Source: Verrucomicrobia bacterium 12-59-8 (GTDB lineage: Bacteria; Verrucomicrobiota; Verrucomicrobiae; Verrucomicrobiales; Verrucomicrobiaceae). Taken from it: DNA of 17,414 nt. Shown one piece after another: positions 1 to 6,409 of the stretch; position 1 is the stretch's first letter; each line of letters starts with the position of its first letter. The position numbers were made by a program, and so were the translations under genes. The notes beneath the pieces were generated by a model, which did not search any database, was not told the origin of the DNA, and worked only from the letters and a program-made list of their open reading frames with translations. The DNA is taken from positions 1 to 17,414 of the forward strand of contig NCCR01000184.1 in assembly GCA_002279765.1 (NCBI GenBank). The letters are read 5' to 3'.

Positions 1-571
1 TGAGCATCAGCCCGGCTTTCTCGCCTTCGGTCAGCTCGGATTTGAGTTCGATAATGGCCTGGTCATTCACCTGCACAGTGACCTTGTCTCCCTTGGATTC
101 AAAAGAGATCCTCTGCCACTCGGTGTCCGGGATTCGGGTGTTCGCCGCTTTCAGCGTTTTCTGCCCCTCGATCGCGTGCACCGACACAGCCCCCCTCGGT
201 GAGACGACGATGTTGATCTTGCGTTGCGCCCCAGGCCGGGCCCCCGGACCATAAAAACCAAAAGCGATCCACTTGCAGGCCCACGGCTTCACCAGCAGTT
301 GCACGGAGGCATTTTGCACCGGTTTTTCAAAGGCCTGCCAGATCACCGCCCCATTGGGTGCCGCCGCCTGATCAATGGCCAGCACGCCATCGACGATCTC
401 AAATTTCGCCACCTGTTCGCCTTTCGCATGGGTCCACTTCTCGTCCAGCTTCTCCCCCTTGAAATCATCCGCGAGAATGACCTCCCCCTTCAGGCGCATC
501 GCCTTCGGCTTCTTATCCGCCGCGTGCAGAGTTGCGGTCAAAGCGAGGCACAACAGCAGGGCGAGTTTCAT
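1..571 (-). CDS. Secreted DUF1080-like (3-keto-disaccharide hydrolase/LamG-like) protein, 3' end outside window
   Basis: The frame is open from ATG at 571 to the window edge (190 codons), so the C-terminus is missing. Residues 1-18 (MKLALLLCLALTATLHAA) form a classic Sec signal peptide ending before Asp-Lys-Lys, so the product is exported. The mature part starts with a segment like ILADDFKGEKLDEKW, then FEIVDGVLAID, and continues as short beta strands (IAFGFYG, INIVVSPRGAVSV, WQRISFESKGDKVTVQVNDQAII). That pattern is typical of the concanavalin-like DUF1080 fold, abundant in Verrucomicrobiota and Planctomycetota and linked to sugar processing. The fold is assigned from strand pattern and context; the exact substrate is unknown. 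It lies 29 bp downstream of the permease stop on the same strand and probably shares its transcript. No clear Shine-Dalgarno site precedes it. Confidence 0.7.
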   Translation of the reverse strand, partial: MKLALLLCLALTATLHAADKKPKAMRLKGEVILADDFKGEKLDEKWTHAKGEQVAKFEIVDGVLAIDQAAAPNGAVIWQAFEKPVQNASVQLLVKPWACKWIAFGFYGPGARPGAQRKINIVVSPRGAVSVHAIEGQKTLKAANTRIPDTEWQRISFESKGDKVTVQVNDQAIIELKSELTEGEKAGLML

Positions 572-600
572 AAGATTCGCGGATTAAAAAGAAAAAGAGA

Positions 601-1836
601 TCAATGTTTCACCTCGCCCACCGGCCCATGCGTCGGCGGCCGGAAGAACAACCCCAGCAGCACGATGCCCGCCAGCGCCATGCCCGTCGGCACCAGGAAG
701 AGCTGATGGTAATCCACCACGCCATTCACCGTGTACCTCACCACCAGTTCGGGGAAAAGCTTGCTCGCCACCACCATGCCAATGCCAAGAATCAGCAGAT
801 TAAACAAGCCCTGCGCGCTGGATCGGATGTCCTTCGGAAACACCGCATCCACAAAGATGTAAACCGTCACAAAGAAGAACGCGTAGCAGATGCCGTGGAG
901 CACCTGCACTGCGATGATGAGCCACTGGTTTTCGGGTGTGCCGAAGAAGGCGAAAATGCTAAAGCGCGCAGCGTGCCCGATGATCCCGAAGATCAAAGTC
1001 GTCTTCCAGCCGAGTTTCTTGAGCACCGTGCCAAGAACCAGCATCGTCACAATCTCCGCAACCTGGCCGATGCTGCTGACCACCATGCTCATGTTCGCCG
1101 AAATGCCCACCTTTTGCAGGAAGCCGTCGATCACGACGAAGTAGCCGTTGTGGATCGTCGAGTCGATGAACGTGACAATGAACAGCACCAGGACGAATGG
1201 ATTGCCCAGTAGCTTGAGCGCCTTCAGCCATGCCACTTTGTCCATGCCCTCCACATCCTTGCGCGGCGGTGTGTGCGGCAGCGTCAGGCTGAACGCGGCC
1301 AGCACGAGAGAGATGATTCCGGCCACGATGAAGACCCACCGCGTCTCCGCCGCCCCCGCCTTCTCGCTAAGCAGGAAAATGAAGGGCCAGCTGACCACAA
1401 TCCAGCCAATCGTGCCTCCCATACGCACGAAACCAAAGTCCTTCGCTGGGTCTTTGAGGTTCGCGAATGCCAGCGAGTTCGTCACCGAGATCGTCGGCAC
1501 ATACAGCAGGCAATAGACAATGAAGCAGGAGAAGAAGGGCCAGAAGGATGTTTGAAATGCCGTCGCGATCAGGGCCAAGCCGCCCACCACATGGCTGAAG
1601 GCCAGGAAGCGCTCGGCGGAGAAGTTGCGATCCGCGAACTGGTTGCTGAAAAAGATCCCCACAATCGACGCGATGCCAAACGCGCTGCCCACCAGCCACT
1701 GCTGATCGGGATTAAACCCCAGCATCGTCATATAAGAGAAGATTTTGATCTGCCAGGCTCCCCAGATCGCGATCTCAAGGATCATCATGAGGAACAATTT
1801 AATCTTGATGGATGATTGCGCTGCGGTGTCAGTCAT
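601..1836 (-). CDS. NupG-like MFS nucleoside/H+ symporter-type permease
   Basis: 411 residues with about twelve hydrophobic segments. The length is close to E. coli NupG (418 aa). The N-terminal stretch around residues 12-40 (LFLMMILEIAIWGAWQIKIFSYM), the segment LLYVPTISVTNSLAFANL and the following Lys-Asp-Phe-Gly-Phe-Val-Arg-Met-Gly-Gly-Thr-Ile-Gly-Trp are characteristic of the nucleoside:H+ symporter branch of the major facilitator superfamily. It should sit in the inner membrane and import a small solute with protons. In this phylum such genes are often near sugar-processing genes, so a carbohydrate or nucleoside substrate is equally possible; the sequence does not decide. It starts at ATG 1836, 110 bp from the divergent deformylase gene, and appears to head a unit with the secreted DUF1080-like gene. 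Confidence 0.8.
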   Translation of the reverse strand: MTDTAAQSSIKIKLFLMMILEIAIWGAWQIKIFSYMTMLGFNPDQQWLVGSAFGIASIVGIFFSNQFADRNFSAERFLAFSHVVGGLALIATAFQTSFWPFFSCFIVYCLLYVPTISVTNSLAFANLKDPAKDFGFVRMGGTIGWIVVSWPFIFLLSEKAGAAETRWVFIVAGIISLVLAAFSLTLPHTPPRKDVEGMDKVAWLKALKLLGNPFVLVLFIVTFIDSTIHNGYFVVIDGFLQKVGISANMSMVVSSIGQVAEIVTMLVLGTVLKKLGWKTTLIFGIIGHAARFSIFAFFGTPENQWLIIAVQVLHGICYAFFFVTVYIFVDAVFPKDIRSSAQGLFNLLILGIGMVVASKLFPELVVRYTVNGVVDYHQLFLVPTGMALAGIVLLGLFFRPPTHGPVGEVKH

Positions 1837-1896
1837 AGGGAGGCCGCGAGGCTAGGGAGACCGCCACATCTTGGCAAGGACAAAACCACTCCCGGC

Positions 1897-1925
1897 TTGA
1901 GCCGGTGAAAACCCGGTGATATTAA
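1897..1925 (+). promoter_or_regulatory. Weak candidate sigma70 promoter ahead of the deformylase gene
   Basis: TTGAGC at 1897-1902 and TATTAA at 1920-1925 are separated by exactly 17 bp, each matching four of six consensus bases. A direct repeat of CCGGTGA lies in the spacer. Transcription would begin about 15 bp before ATG 1947. This is a pattern match only; the same bases also contain the in-frame TAA that closes the deformylase frame upstream. Confidence 0.3.
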
Positions 1926-1946
1926 ATCCGTGCGCTAGTCGCCGAC

Positions 1947-2411
1947 ATGCTGGAAACAATGCGCGAGGCCAACGGCATCGGCCTCGCCGCCCCGCAGGTC
2001 GCTGTGGATGTTCAACTGGCCGTCATCGACGTCTCCCACAATCCCGACTGCATCACCTTCATGAAGATCAACGGCGAGAAGGTCGATATGATGCAGCACA
2101 TGCCCATCGTGCTGACCAATCCGCAGCTCGAACTCGACAGCACCAAGGAGCTTGGTGAAGAAGGCTGCCTCAGCTTTCCTCGTCTCCGTGGCGACATCCG
2201 CCGCTCCAGCCAGATCAAGGTCACCTACACCGACCTCGATGGCAAAACCGTGACCGTGGAGACCGACGGCCTGCTCGCCCGTGCCTTCCAGCATGAGATC
2301 GACCATTTGAACGGCATCCTCTTCATCGACCGTCTGAACGCCGTCGCCAAAGTCAGCATCAAGCGCAAGCTCGCCCGGCTGATGGAGGAATGGGAAGAGG
2401 ACGACGAATAA
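1947..2411 (+). CDS. def: Peptide deformylase, N-terminally short
   Basis: Peptide deformylase removes the formyl group from the initiator methionine of new proteins in the cytoplasm. All three metal-site motifs are present: GIGLAAPQ (residues 10-17), EGCLS (72-76, metal ligand Cys74) and HEIDH (116-120, two His ligands and the catalytic Glu). The product is 154 aa, whereas family members usually carry about 25-30 residues before the first motif (the part with a Gly-Asp-Pro-Val-Leu-Arg-like sequence). Here the in-frame codons just upstream (1926-1946) read IRALVAD, which fits the family helix, but a TAA at 1923-1925 closes the frame and no other upstream frame supplies the missing segment. 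ATG 1947 is therefore the first possible standard start, and it has no Shine-Dalgarno site. The gene may be a 5'-truncated copy, possibly non-functional, with an intact paralogue elsewhere. Confidence 0.85.
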   Translation: MLETMREANGIGLAAPQVAVDVQLAVIDVSHNPDCITFMKINGEKVDMMQHMPIVLTNPQLELDSTKELGEEGCLSFPRLRGDIRRSSQIKVTYTDLDGKTVTVETDGLLARAFQHEIDHLNGILFIDRLNAVAKVSIKRKLARLMEEWEEDDE

Positions 2412-2739
2412 GGGAGAGTACAGCAGCACGACCTGCGGTTTCCGCTGGCTGACAGGTTCTTGCCTTTTGCACCCGCCGCCCTCGTACGGCTTCACCTCTC
2501 CAGTGCCTGCATGGACGGGTAGCGCACGGTATGGAAAGGGTTGGCGTCGTGATCTTCCAGGGGGGGGATGAGTTTTTGCGAGACGCGATATGGGCGTGGC
2601 AGAGCGCATACCCTTCGAATCTGGAAAGAAGTACACATGCTTTTGGCGATGGCAGCTTCCTCATGCCTCAGCCGCCGAGCAGCAGCGATGAACTCGCATG
2701 AATGTCCCGATGACTTGCCAAAGTAGAATCAGGCCTGTC
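2412..2739. other. 328-bp spacer between convergent genes, no convincing gene
   Basis: This stretch separates the ends of the deformylase and amidotransferase genes. All minus-strand frames are unusually open. One minus ORF, 2638 to 2492 (48 codons, from ATG to TGA), ends in a protein-like stretch (LEDHDANPFHTVRYPSMQ), and another frame downstream also reads without stops. A run of eight G on the plus strand (near 2560) would be frameshift-prone. It may be a gene remnant or part of a dispersed repeat. I cannot identify it. Confidence 0.3.
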
Positions 2740-3309
2740 TCACATCTCCAGGAAATTTTTCAGCAGCCGTTTGCCTTCCTGGGTGAGGATGGATTCGGGA
2801 TGGAATTGGACGCCGTGGATGGGGAGTTCCTTGTGGCGGAGGCCCATGATCTCGGATTCATCGTCGCTAGCAGTGGCGGTGATGGCGAGGCAGTCGGGCA
2901 GGGTGTCGCGTTTGACGAGGAGGGAATGGTAGCGCGTGGCCTCAAAGGGCTGCGGCAGGCCTTTGAAGACAGATTCACCCTGATGATTGATCATCGAGGT
3001 CTTGCCATGCATGAGGCGTCCGGCGCGAACGACGTCGCCGCCAAAGACGTGGCCGATGGCCTGATGGCCGAGGCAGACGCCGAGGAGGGGGGTGGATTTG
3101 CCAAAGCGCTCGATCACGGCGCAGCTGATGCCCGCTTCCTTGGGCGTGCAGGGACCGGGAGAGATGCAGATGTGGTCGGGCTTCAGCTTTTCGATCTCAT
3201 CCAGCGTGACCTGGTCGTTGCGGCGGATTTCCATGACGGCTCCCATTTCGCCGAAGTATTGGACGAGGTTGTAGGTGAAGGAGTCGTAGTTGTCGATGAT
3301 GAGAAGCAT
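2740..3309 (-). CDS. Anthranilate/aminodeoxychorismate synthase glutamine amidotransferase subunit (TrpG/PabA)
   Basis: Class I glutamine amidotransferase that releases ammonia from glutamine for a chorismate-using partner (TrpE or PabB), in tryptophan or folate synthesis, in the cytoplasm. The 189-residue length equals the single-domain family. Visible motifs: [15 protein letters not shown] at the N-terminus, SPGPCTP (50-56), the nucleophile Cys79 in GVCLGHQ, MHGKTS (100-105), and the catalytic His170 and Glu172 in QFHPES. TrpG and PabA cannot be separated from this sequence alone, and one protein may serve both partners. No trpE, pabB or other trp gene is in the window. It lies 27 bp after an uncharacterised gene on the same strand. 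Start is ATG 3309, the point where the family N-terminus begins; no Shine-Dalgarno site is evident. Confidence 0.93.
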   Translation of the reverse strand: MLLIIDNYDSFTYNLVQYFGEMGAVMEIRRNDQVTLDEIEKLKPDHICISPGPCTPKEAGISCAVIERFGKSTPLLGVCLGHQAIGHVFGGDVVRAGRLMHGKTSMINHQGESVFKGLPQPFEATRYHSLLVKRDTLPDCLAITATASDDESEIMGLRHKELPIHGVQFHPESILTQEGKRLLKNFLEM

Positions 3310-3336
3310 GGGGGAACGTCAGTCAGTCAGGGCGGG

Positions 3337-3831
3337 TCAGAAGCCGCGGAGTTGGAGGATGGTGTCGAGTTCGGCCTGGAAGGCGGGGATGTCGGCGGCC
3401 GGTGGCTGGTAGCCAGGTGCCGGGCCGCGCATGCCAAAGCGGCCCTGCTGATCCATGAACCACTGGACGGTGACGCCATCGCTGAAGGTGACTCTGCCGC
3501 TGATGATGGCACCGGGAGGCGGGACTTCATCCACGGAGATTTTCAAGTCGCCGCCCGCAGTTGCCTCGGGGGAAACGACTTCATCGGCGACAGGCATGGT
3601 GCCATCGGCGGCGGGTTCTGGCGGCGGTGCAGCGGGCTTTTCCTCGGGCGGGACTTCACGCGGCTTGTCCTGGAGTTTGACACCCAGCTCCATGATGAGC
3701 AGGCGCGTCTCCATGTATGTCAAAGTGGTGGCGCATTCGCTGCGGAGGCGGTCCTGGATCTGATTGAGGTTCGCGCCTTCAGCGGCCCATTGTTCGACGA
3801 GTTGAAGCTGCTGTGGAGTGAGGTTGGCCAT
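3337..3831 (-). CDS. Uncharacterised small protein with Pro-rich linker
   Basis: 164 residues, family not recognised. Residues 1-55 are predicted mostly helical, starting MANLTPQQLQLVEQWAAEG; the Gln/Leu/Glu-rich pattern resembles a small helix-turn-helix-like helical bundle, but this is not an identification. Residues 56-85 form a Pro/Glu/Ala-rich flexible linker. Residues 95-164 look like a small beta domain (ISGRVTFSDGVTVQWFMDQQGRFGM) followed by a helical tail. There is no signal peptide or membrane segment, so it is probably cytoplasmic. It lies 29 bp after the secreted protein gene and 27 bp before trpG/pabA, implying a shared transcript. Strong third-position G/C and near-contiguous neighbours support a real gene. 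Confidence 0.7.
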   Translation of the reverse strand: MANLTPQQLQLVEQWAAEGANLNQIQDRLRSECATTLTYMETRLLIMELGVKLQDKPREVPPEEKPAAPPPEPAADGTMPVADEVVSPEATAGGDLKISVDEVPPPGAIISGRVTFSDGVTVQWFMDQQGRFGMRGPAPGYQPPAADIPAFQAELDTILQLRGF

Positions 3832-3860
3832 GAGGTAGGAGATACGTAGCGGGAACGGGT

Positions 3861-4715
3861 TCAGCCGTTCATCTTGTCAGTGATGATGTGGCAGAGTGAG
3901 GACGCTTTTTGATGCAGCGCTTTCACTTCCTGCTCGCTCAGGGCCTTGCCTTCAGGCACATCCAGCAGAGGGAGCATGCTCTCCAGGCCTTTGCGGAGTT
4001 CCTGTAGCGCAGGGTTTTTCATGATGCTCGGGTGCAGGCTGTCCAGGCTCATCATGTAATACTCGGCAATGTCACGGCGGGTGAGCTGGCGGGTTTTTTC
4101 CTCCGCGTAGTTGTCGCTGATGCTCTTGGTGGCGATCTCCAGCGCACGCAGCCAGCCGCCGAGGCTGATGAGATGCGCGATGTCCACATCACGCAGCATC
4201 ACCATCTCCGCCTCCACGTCGGCCTGGGTTTTGGCCAGCTCGACACGCAGGTCCTGCCAGTTGCCCTTCAGGCTGTACTCAAACAGGCTGCCGGTGTGCT
4301 TGTTCATGCGGTTGCCGGCGCCGAGCGCCTTGCCGTACTTGATCATGGCGCGGCCCACGGCCTCCATCTCCTCCACGCGCTCGCATTGCACGATGAGGAA
4401 GCCGTCGGCGATCAGCGTGCCAAGGCCCATGGCCACGATGACGCGGTCGGCGGGCGTTTTGTCGGTGAAGGGGCGTTTGAGGTCGTCAAAGCGGAGCTTG
4501 CCGACGTTGTTGAGCATGTCGAAGAGCTTGCGGATGGAGGGCGTGGTGAACTGGTTCACCCCGAATTCTTCCCTCACATGCTCATCCCCAACGACATCCT
4601 CTGGGATGGGGTTCTTTTCCGGCGTGCGTTCTGGCGCATCCTGGGCGCTGAGCACGGCAATACCGGCAGCTCCGAGCAGGGGCAGCAGCAGGCGGGCGAT
4701 GTAACGACGAGTCAT
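3861..4715 (-). CDS. Secreted protein of unknown function
   Basis: 284 residues from ATG 4715. The frame stays open further upstream, but only this start gives a proper N-terminal signal peptide (MTRRYIARLLLPLLGAAGIA, cleavage probably near VLSAQ-D), and longer versions would run into the divergent gene. After a Pro/Glu-rich stretch (about 27-45) the rest is predicted almost entirely alpha-helical, with repeated amphipathic stretches and no obvious catalytic motif (for example VREEFGVNQFTTPSIRKLF and LKGNWQDLRVELAKTQADV). It should act in the periplasm. It is the first gene of a minus-strand unit with the 164-aa protein and TrpG/PabA, and is divergent from a secreted methyltransferase 109 bp away. 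I do not recognise the family. Confidence 0.75.
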   Translation of the reverse strand: MTRRYIARLLLPLLGAAGIAVLSAQDAPERTPEKNPIPEDVVGDEHVREEFGVNQFTTPSIRKLFDMLNNVGKLRFDDLKRPFTDKTPADRVIVAMGLGTLIADGFLIVQCERVEEMEAVGRAMIKYGKALGAGNRMNKHTGSLFEYSLKGNWQDLRVELAKTQADVEAEMVMLRDVDIAHLISLGGWLRALEIATKSISDNYAEEKTRQLTRRDIAEYYMMSLDSLHPSIMKNPALQELRKGLESMLPLLDVPEGKALSEQEVKALHQKASSLCHIITDKMNG

Positions 4716-4824
4716 GGGTGAGGACGATACGGAGTCGCACCGGGATTTCCAGTGCGAGTCTGGAAAAGTCTTTAGCGTGCAATTCGCTACATTTGCAGGA
4801 TTTCCACCGTTCATTGCTTTCACC

Positions 4825-5538
4825 ATGCGCCTGCTCATCCCTCTGCTCCTTCTCGCTGCACTCCACCTGCCTGCCCAGGAGGTGCCGCCACCGCTCACGG
4901 AGTATGAGGGGCGCGTGATCGCCAAAACCATGCACTGGAAGGGCGCGGAGTGGCTGATGCGCCGCGTGCGGGAGGAGGAGGAAGGCCCCTCCCTGATGCG
5001 CGAGCAACTCCACGTGAAGCCCGGCATGGTGGTCTGCGATATGGGCTGCGGCAGCGGCTATCACACCCTGCCGCTGGCCGAGATGGTCGGCGAAAAGGGG
5101 AAGGTCTATGCCGTCGATGCGCAGCCGGAAATGATCGAGATGCTCAAGCAGAATATCGAGCGCAAAGGCCTGAAAAACATCGTGCCTATCGTCAGCCTCT
5201 TCCACGATCCCAAGCTGCCGCCGAACACCTGCGACATGATTCTGATGGTGGATGTGTATCACGAGTTCTCACATCCGGTGCAGATGCTGGCGGGGATGCG
5301 TGCGGCATTGAAGCCGGACGGGCAGCTCGTGCTGGTGGAATACCGCGCTGAAGATGAAACCGTGCCGATCAAGCCCGAGCACAAAATGAGCAAGGCTCAA
5401 ATTAACAAGGAGATGAACGCGAACGGGTTCAAGCTGGTGCGCGAGTTTGATGGGCTGCCCTGGCAGCACCTGATGTTTTTTGGGAAGGCGGAGAAGGGGG
5501 CTGGGGTGCCTGTGCCTGTGCCTGCTCCGGACAAGTAG
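4825..5538 (+). CDS. Class I SAM-dependent methyltransferase with signal peptide
   Basis: 237 residues. Residues 1-18 (MRLLIPLLLLAALHLPAQ) look like a Sec signal peptide. The Rossmann-type methyltransferase domain follows: motif I VCDMGCGSGYHT (70-81), the acidic end of strand 2 at YAVDAQPEM (Asp98), and a motif IV-like MILMVDVYHEF (138-148), then LKPDGQLVLVEYR. This resembles the UbiE/COQ5-like methyltransferase domain; the methyl acceptor is unknown. The C-terminus is a low-complexity Val-Pro repeat. ATG 4825 is chosen because it starts the signal peptide; the frame is open further upstream to 4714, but that would overlap the divergent gene and adds no recognisable sequence. An exported SAM enzyme is odd because SAM is cytosolic, though such annotated proteins do occur in this phylum. 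Confidence 0.82.
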   Translation: MRLLIPLLLLAALHLPAQEVPPPLTEYEGRVIAKTMHWKGAEWLMRRVREEEEGPSLMREQLHVKPGMVVCDMGCGSGYHTLPLAEMVGEKGKVYAVDAQPEMIEMLKQNIERKGLKNIVPIVSLFHDPKLPPNTCDMILMVDVYHEFSHPVQMLAGMRAALKPDGQLVLVEYRAEDETVPIKPEHKMSKAQINKEMNANGFKLVREFDGLPWQHLMFFGKAEKGAGVPVPVPAPDK

Positions 5539-5591
5539 GAACGCCCTTAGCAAGTGTTTTACGTCCGTTTCCCCTCGATTCGGGTTAGCCC

Positions 5592-5614
5592 ACGCGCTTA
5601 ATCGATCAGCGCGT
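5592..5614 (+). terminator. Hairpin after the methyltransferase gene, weak terminator candidate
   Basis: ACGCGCT at 5592-5598 pairs perfectly with AGCGCGT at 5608-5614 across a 9-nt loop, about 55 bp after the methyltransferase stop. Only a short T stretch (TTTA) follows, so rho-independent activity is doubtful. It may simply be a palindrome. Confidence 0.3.
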
Positions 5615-5829
5615 TTACCTCAATGGGCCTTGGATTTACAATTATTTACGTCTTGATGACTGCGCATAATGCCAGGTATGAATGGCACTCAGTTAAGGGC
5701 GTTGATCGTAATTTTTGGATGCGGGAGGGGCATTGAAGTCGCTGCTGGTGGGCATGGTGGGCGGCGGAGTGCTGGGTTTGCTTCCCGATCGTGATGTCGA
5801 AAACCCAGGGGAGCACTCGCTAAGGCTCG

Positions 5830-5877
5830 GCACCGCCTGGGCTGTATGACGCAGCACCGCCTGGGCTGTATGACGCA
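5830..5877 (+). repeat. Tandem duplication of a 24-bp unit
   Basis: Two identical, directly adjacent copies of a unit beginning GCACCGCCTGGGCTGTATGA lie at 5830-5853 and 5854-5877, inside the MITE-like element. The CCTGGGCT part is complementary to an AACCCAGG-type stretch about 30 bp upstream, so each copy offers an alternative 3' arm of one larger hairpin. Confidence 0.85.
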
Positions 5878-5892
5878 GCTCCGTTGGAGCTG
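5876..5892 (+). repeat. Perfect hairpin, REP-like
   Basis: CAGCTCC (5876-5882) and GGAGCTG (5886-5892) form a 7-bp perfect stem with a 3-nt GTT loop. With the preceding CCCAGG/CCTGGG hairpin (about 5805-5842) it gives a two-hairpin arrangement resembling dispersed paired-hairpin repeats that I recall from Verrucomicrobiota and Planctomycetota intergenic DNA. It has no T-tract. Confidence 0.5.
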
Positions 5893-6047
5893 AAGAAGTG
5901 TGATTAAGGAAGGCAGCCAATGGCCGAGAACCCGCCTTAACTGAGTGCCATTCATGTCAGGTATGCTTTTCGCGCCCATGAAATGGTCGCAAAGCCGGAC
6001 AAGAAACAGCTCCGCGAACTGCGCAAGTTCTGGGAGGAGCAGAGGGG

Positions 6048-6152
6048 ATGAAGAAAGTATTCGTGGGCTTCAGTCACTCTGGAAAGGTCTCCTCCCACTC
6101 GTTTGTTTTTTCAGAATCAACAATCTTTCGTCCCCACGACTTCCTGCCATAA
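6048..6152 (+). pseudogene. Short ORF, possible 5' remnant of a second gene
   Basis: ATG 6048-6050 overlaps the TGA of the preceding rebuilt ORF (ATGA). It has the clearest ribosome binding site of this region (GGAGG at 6033-6037, plus GAGGGG directly before the start). The first residues, MKKVFVGFSHSG, look like a normal protein N-terminus, but the frame ends after 34 codons. From codon 10 it overlaps antisense to the 3' end of the minus-strand gene ending at 6074. The first codons may therefore be the surviving start of a gene whose remainder was replaced, with a junction near 6070. Family unknown. Confidence 0.3.
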
Positions 6153-6409
6153 TTGTAAGCGTACTGGATATATGGGCCACGTATTATTCGAGTGCCGTCG
6201 GCTTCCGCGTGTCGTGATGAATCTATACCAATTTCGTGAACAACGTCAGCCAACGGGAATCGCTTGCCGCCATGATTGCTCGGTGATGCGTTGCACCAGA
6301 CCGCGTCAAAGGCTGACTTGAAATCGGGTGCTGACATGAGGTGAATTGTATCATCGTCACCGTCCGTCTTGCCATACGAACTGTGGGAAATGACCTCGGA
6401 GAGGTTCAT
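6074..6409 (-). CDS. Uncharacterised 111-aa protein
   Basis: The frame runs from ATG 6409 to TGA 6074-6076. The protein is hydrophilic and acidic near the N-terminus (MNLSEVISHSSYGKTDGDDD), with aromatic-rich later segments (GPYIQYAYNYGRKSWG). It has no signal peptide, membrane segment or motif I can name. Amino-acid composition is protein-like, but third-position G/C is clearly lower than in neighbouring genes (many AAT, ATT, ATA, TCA, CGA codons), suggesting recent acquisition. It lies beside the MITE-like element and the gene remnants, inside an accessory patch. No Shine-Dalgarno site is seen before the start. It could be a small defence-, toxin- or immunity-type protein, but nothing in the sequence proves that. 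Confidence 0.5.
   Translation of the reverse strand: MNLSEVISHSSYGKTDGDDDTIHLMSAPDFKSAFDAVWCNASPSNHGGKRFPLADVVHEIGIDSSRHAEADGTRIIRGPYIQYAYNYGRKSWGRKIVDSEKTNEWEETFPE

Larger units (their letters stand above)
5678..5955. mobile_element. 278-bp MITE-like element with 21-bp terminal inverted repeats
   Basis: The left end (5678-5698, beginning ATGAATGGCACTCAGTTAAG) and the right end (5935-5955) are perfect inverted copies over 21 bp. The flanks hold a direct repeat: GCCAGGT at 5671-5677 and GTCAGGT at 5956-5962 (six of seven identical). Read another way, CAGGTATG at 5673-5680 and 5958-5965 is a perfect 8-bp repeat. This fits a target-site duplication. No transposase is encoded inside; the longest internal frames look non-coding. 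The inner ...TTAAG-type end recalls IS4-family elements (for example IS231), but this is only a resemblance. It would be moved in trans by a full-length relative elsewhere in the genome. Confidence 0.75.
5623..6051 (+). pseudogene. Small coding sequence interrupted by a MITE-like insertion
   Basis: An ORF begins at ATG 5623 or, more likely, ATG 5656 and enters the element at about 5678, reaching a stop inside it. If the element plus one copy of the flanking repeat (285 bp) is removed, the frame reads on without a break to TGA 6049-6051. The rebuilt product from 5656 is 36 aa (47 aa from 5623). Its C-terminal half is strongly charged and helical (AKPDKKQLRELRKFWEEQRG), and its codons have the high third-position G/C of real genes here. 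285 is divisible by three, but the element itself carries in-frame stops. The family is not recognised. The stop overlaps a following ATG as ATGA, which is typical of translational coupling. Confidence 0.45.

Noticed and set aside
2698..3849. 383-codon plus-strand frame
   Set aside because: It is antisense to trpG/pabA and the Pro-linker gene; all catalytic motifs are on the minus strand, and its translation has no recognisable domain.
4032..4721. 229-codon plus-strand frame
   Set aside because: Antisense to the secreted helical protein gene; no start context or motif.
5670..5965. CRISPR-like array
   Set aside because: Only two adjacent 24-bp copies without spacers, plus terminal inverted repeats; this is the structure of a transposable element.
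5689..5979. Minus-strand frames inside the MITE-like element as a transposase fragment
   Set aside because: They are Pro/Ser/Ala/Arg-rich, cross the inverted repeats and the 24-bp duplication, and resemble no transposase.
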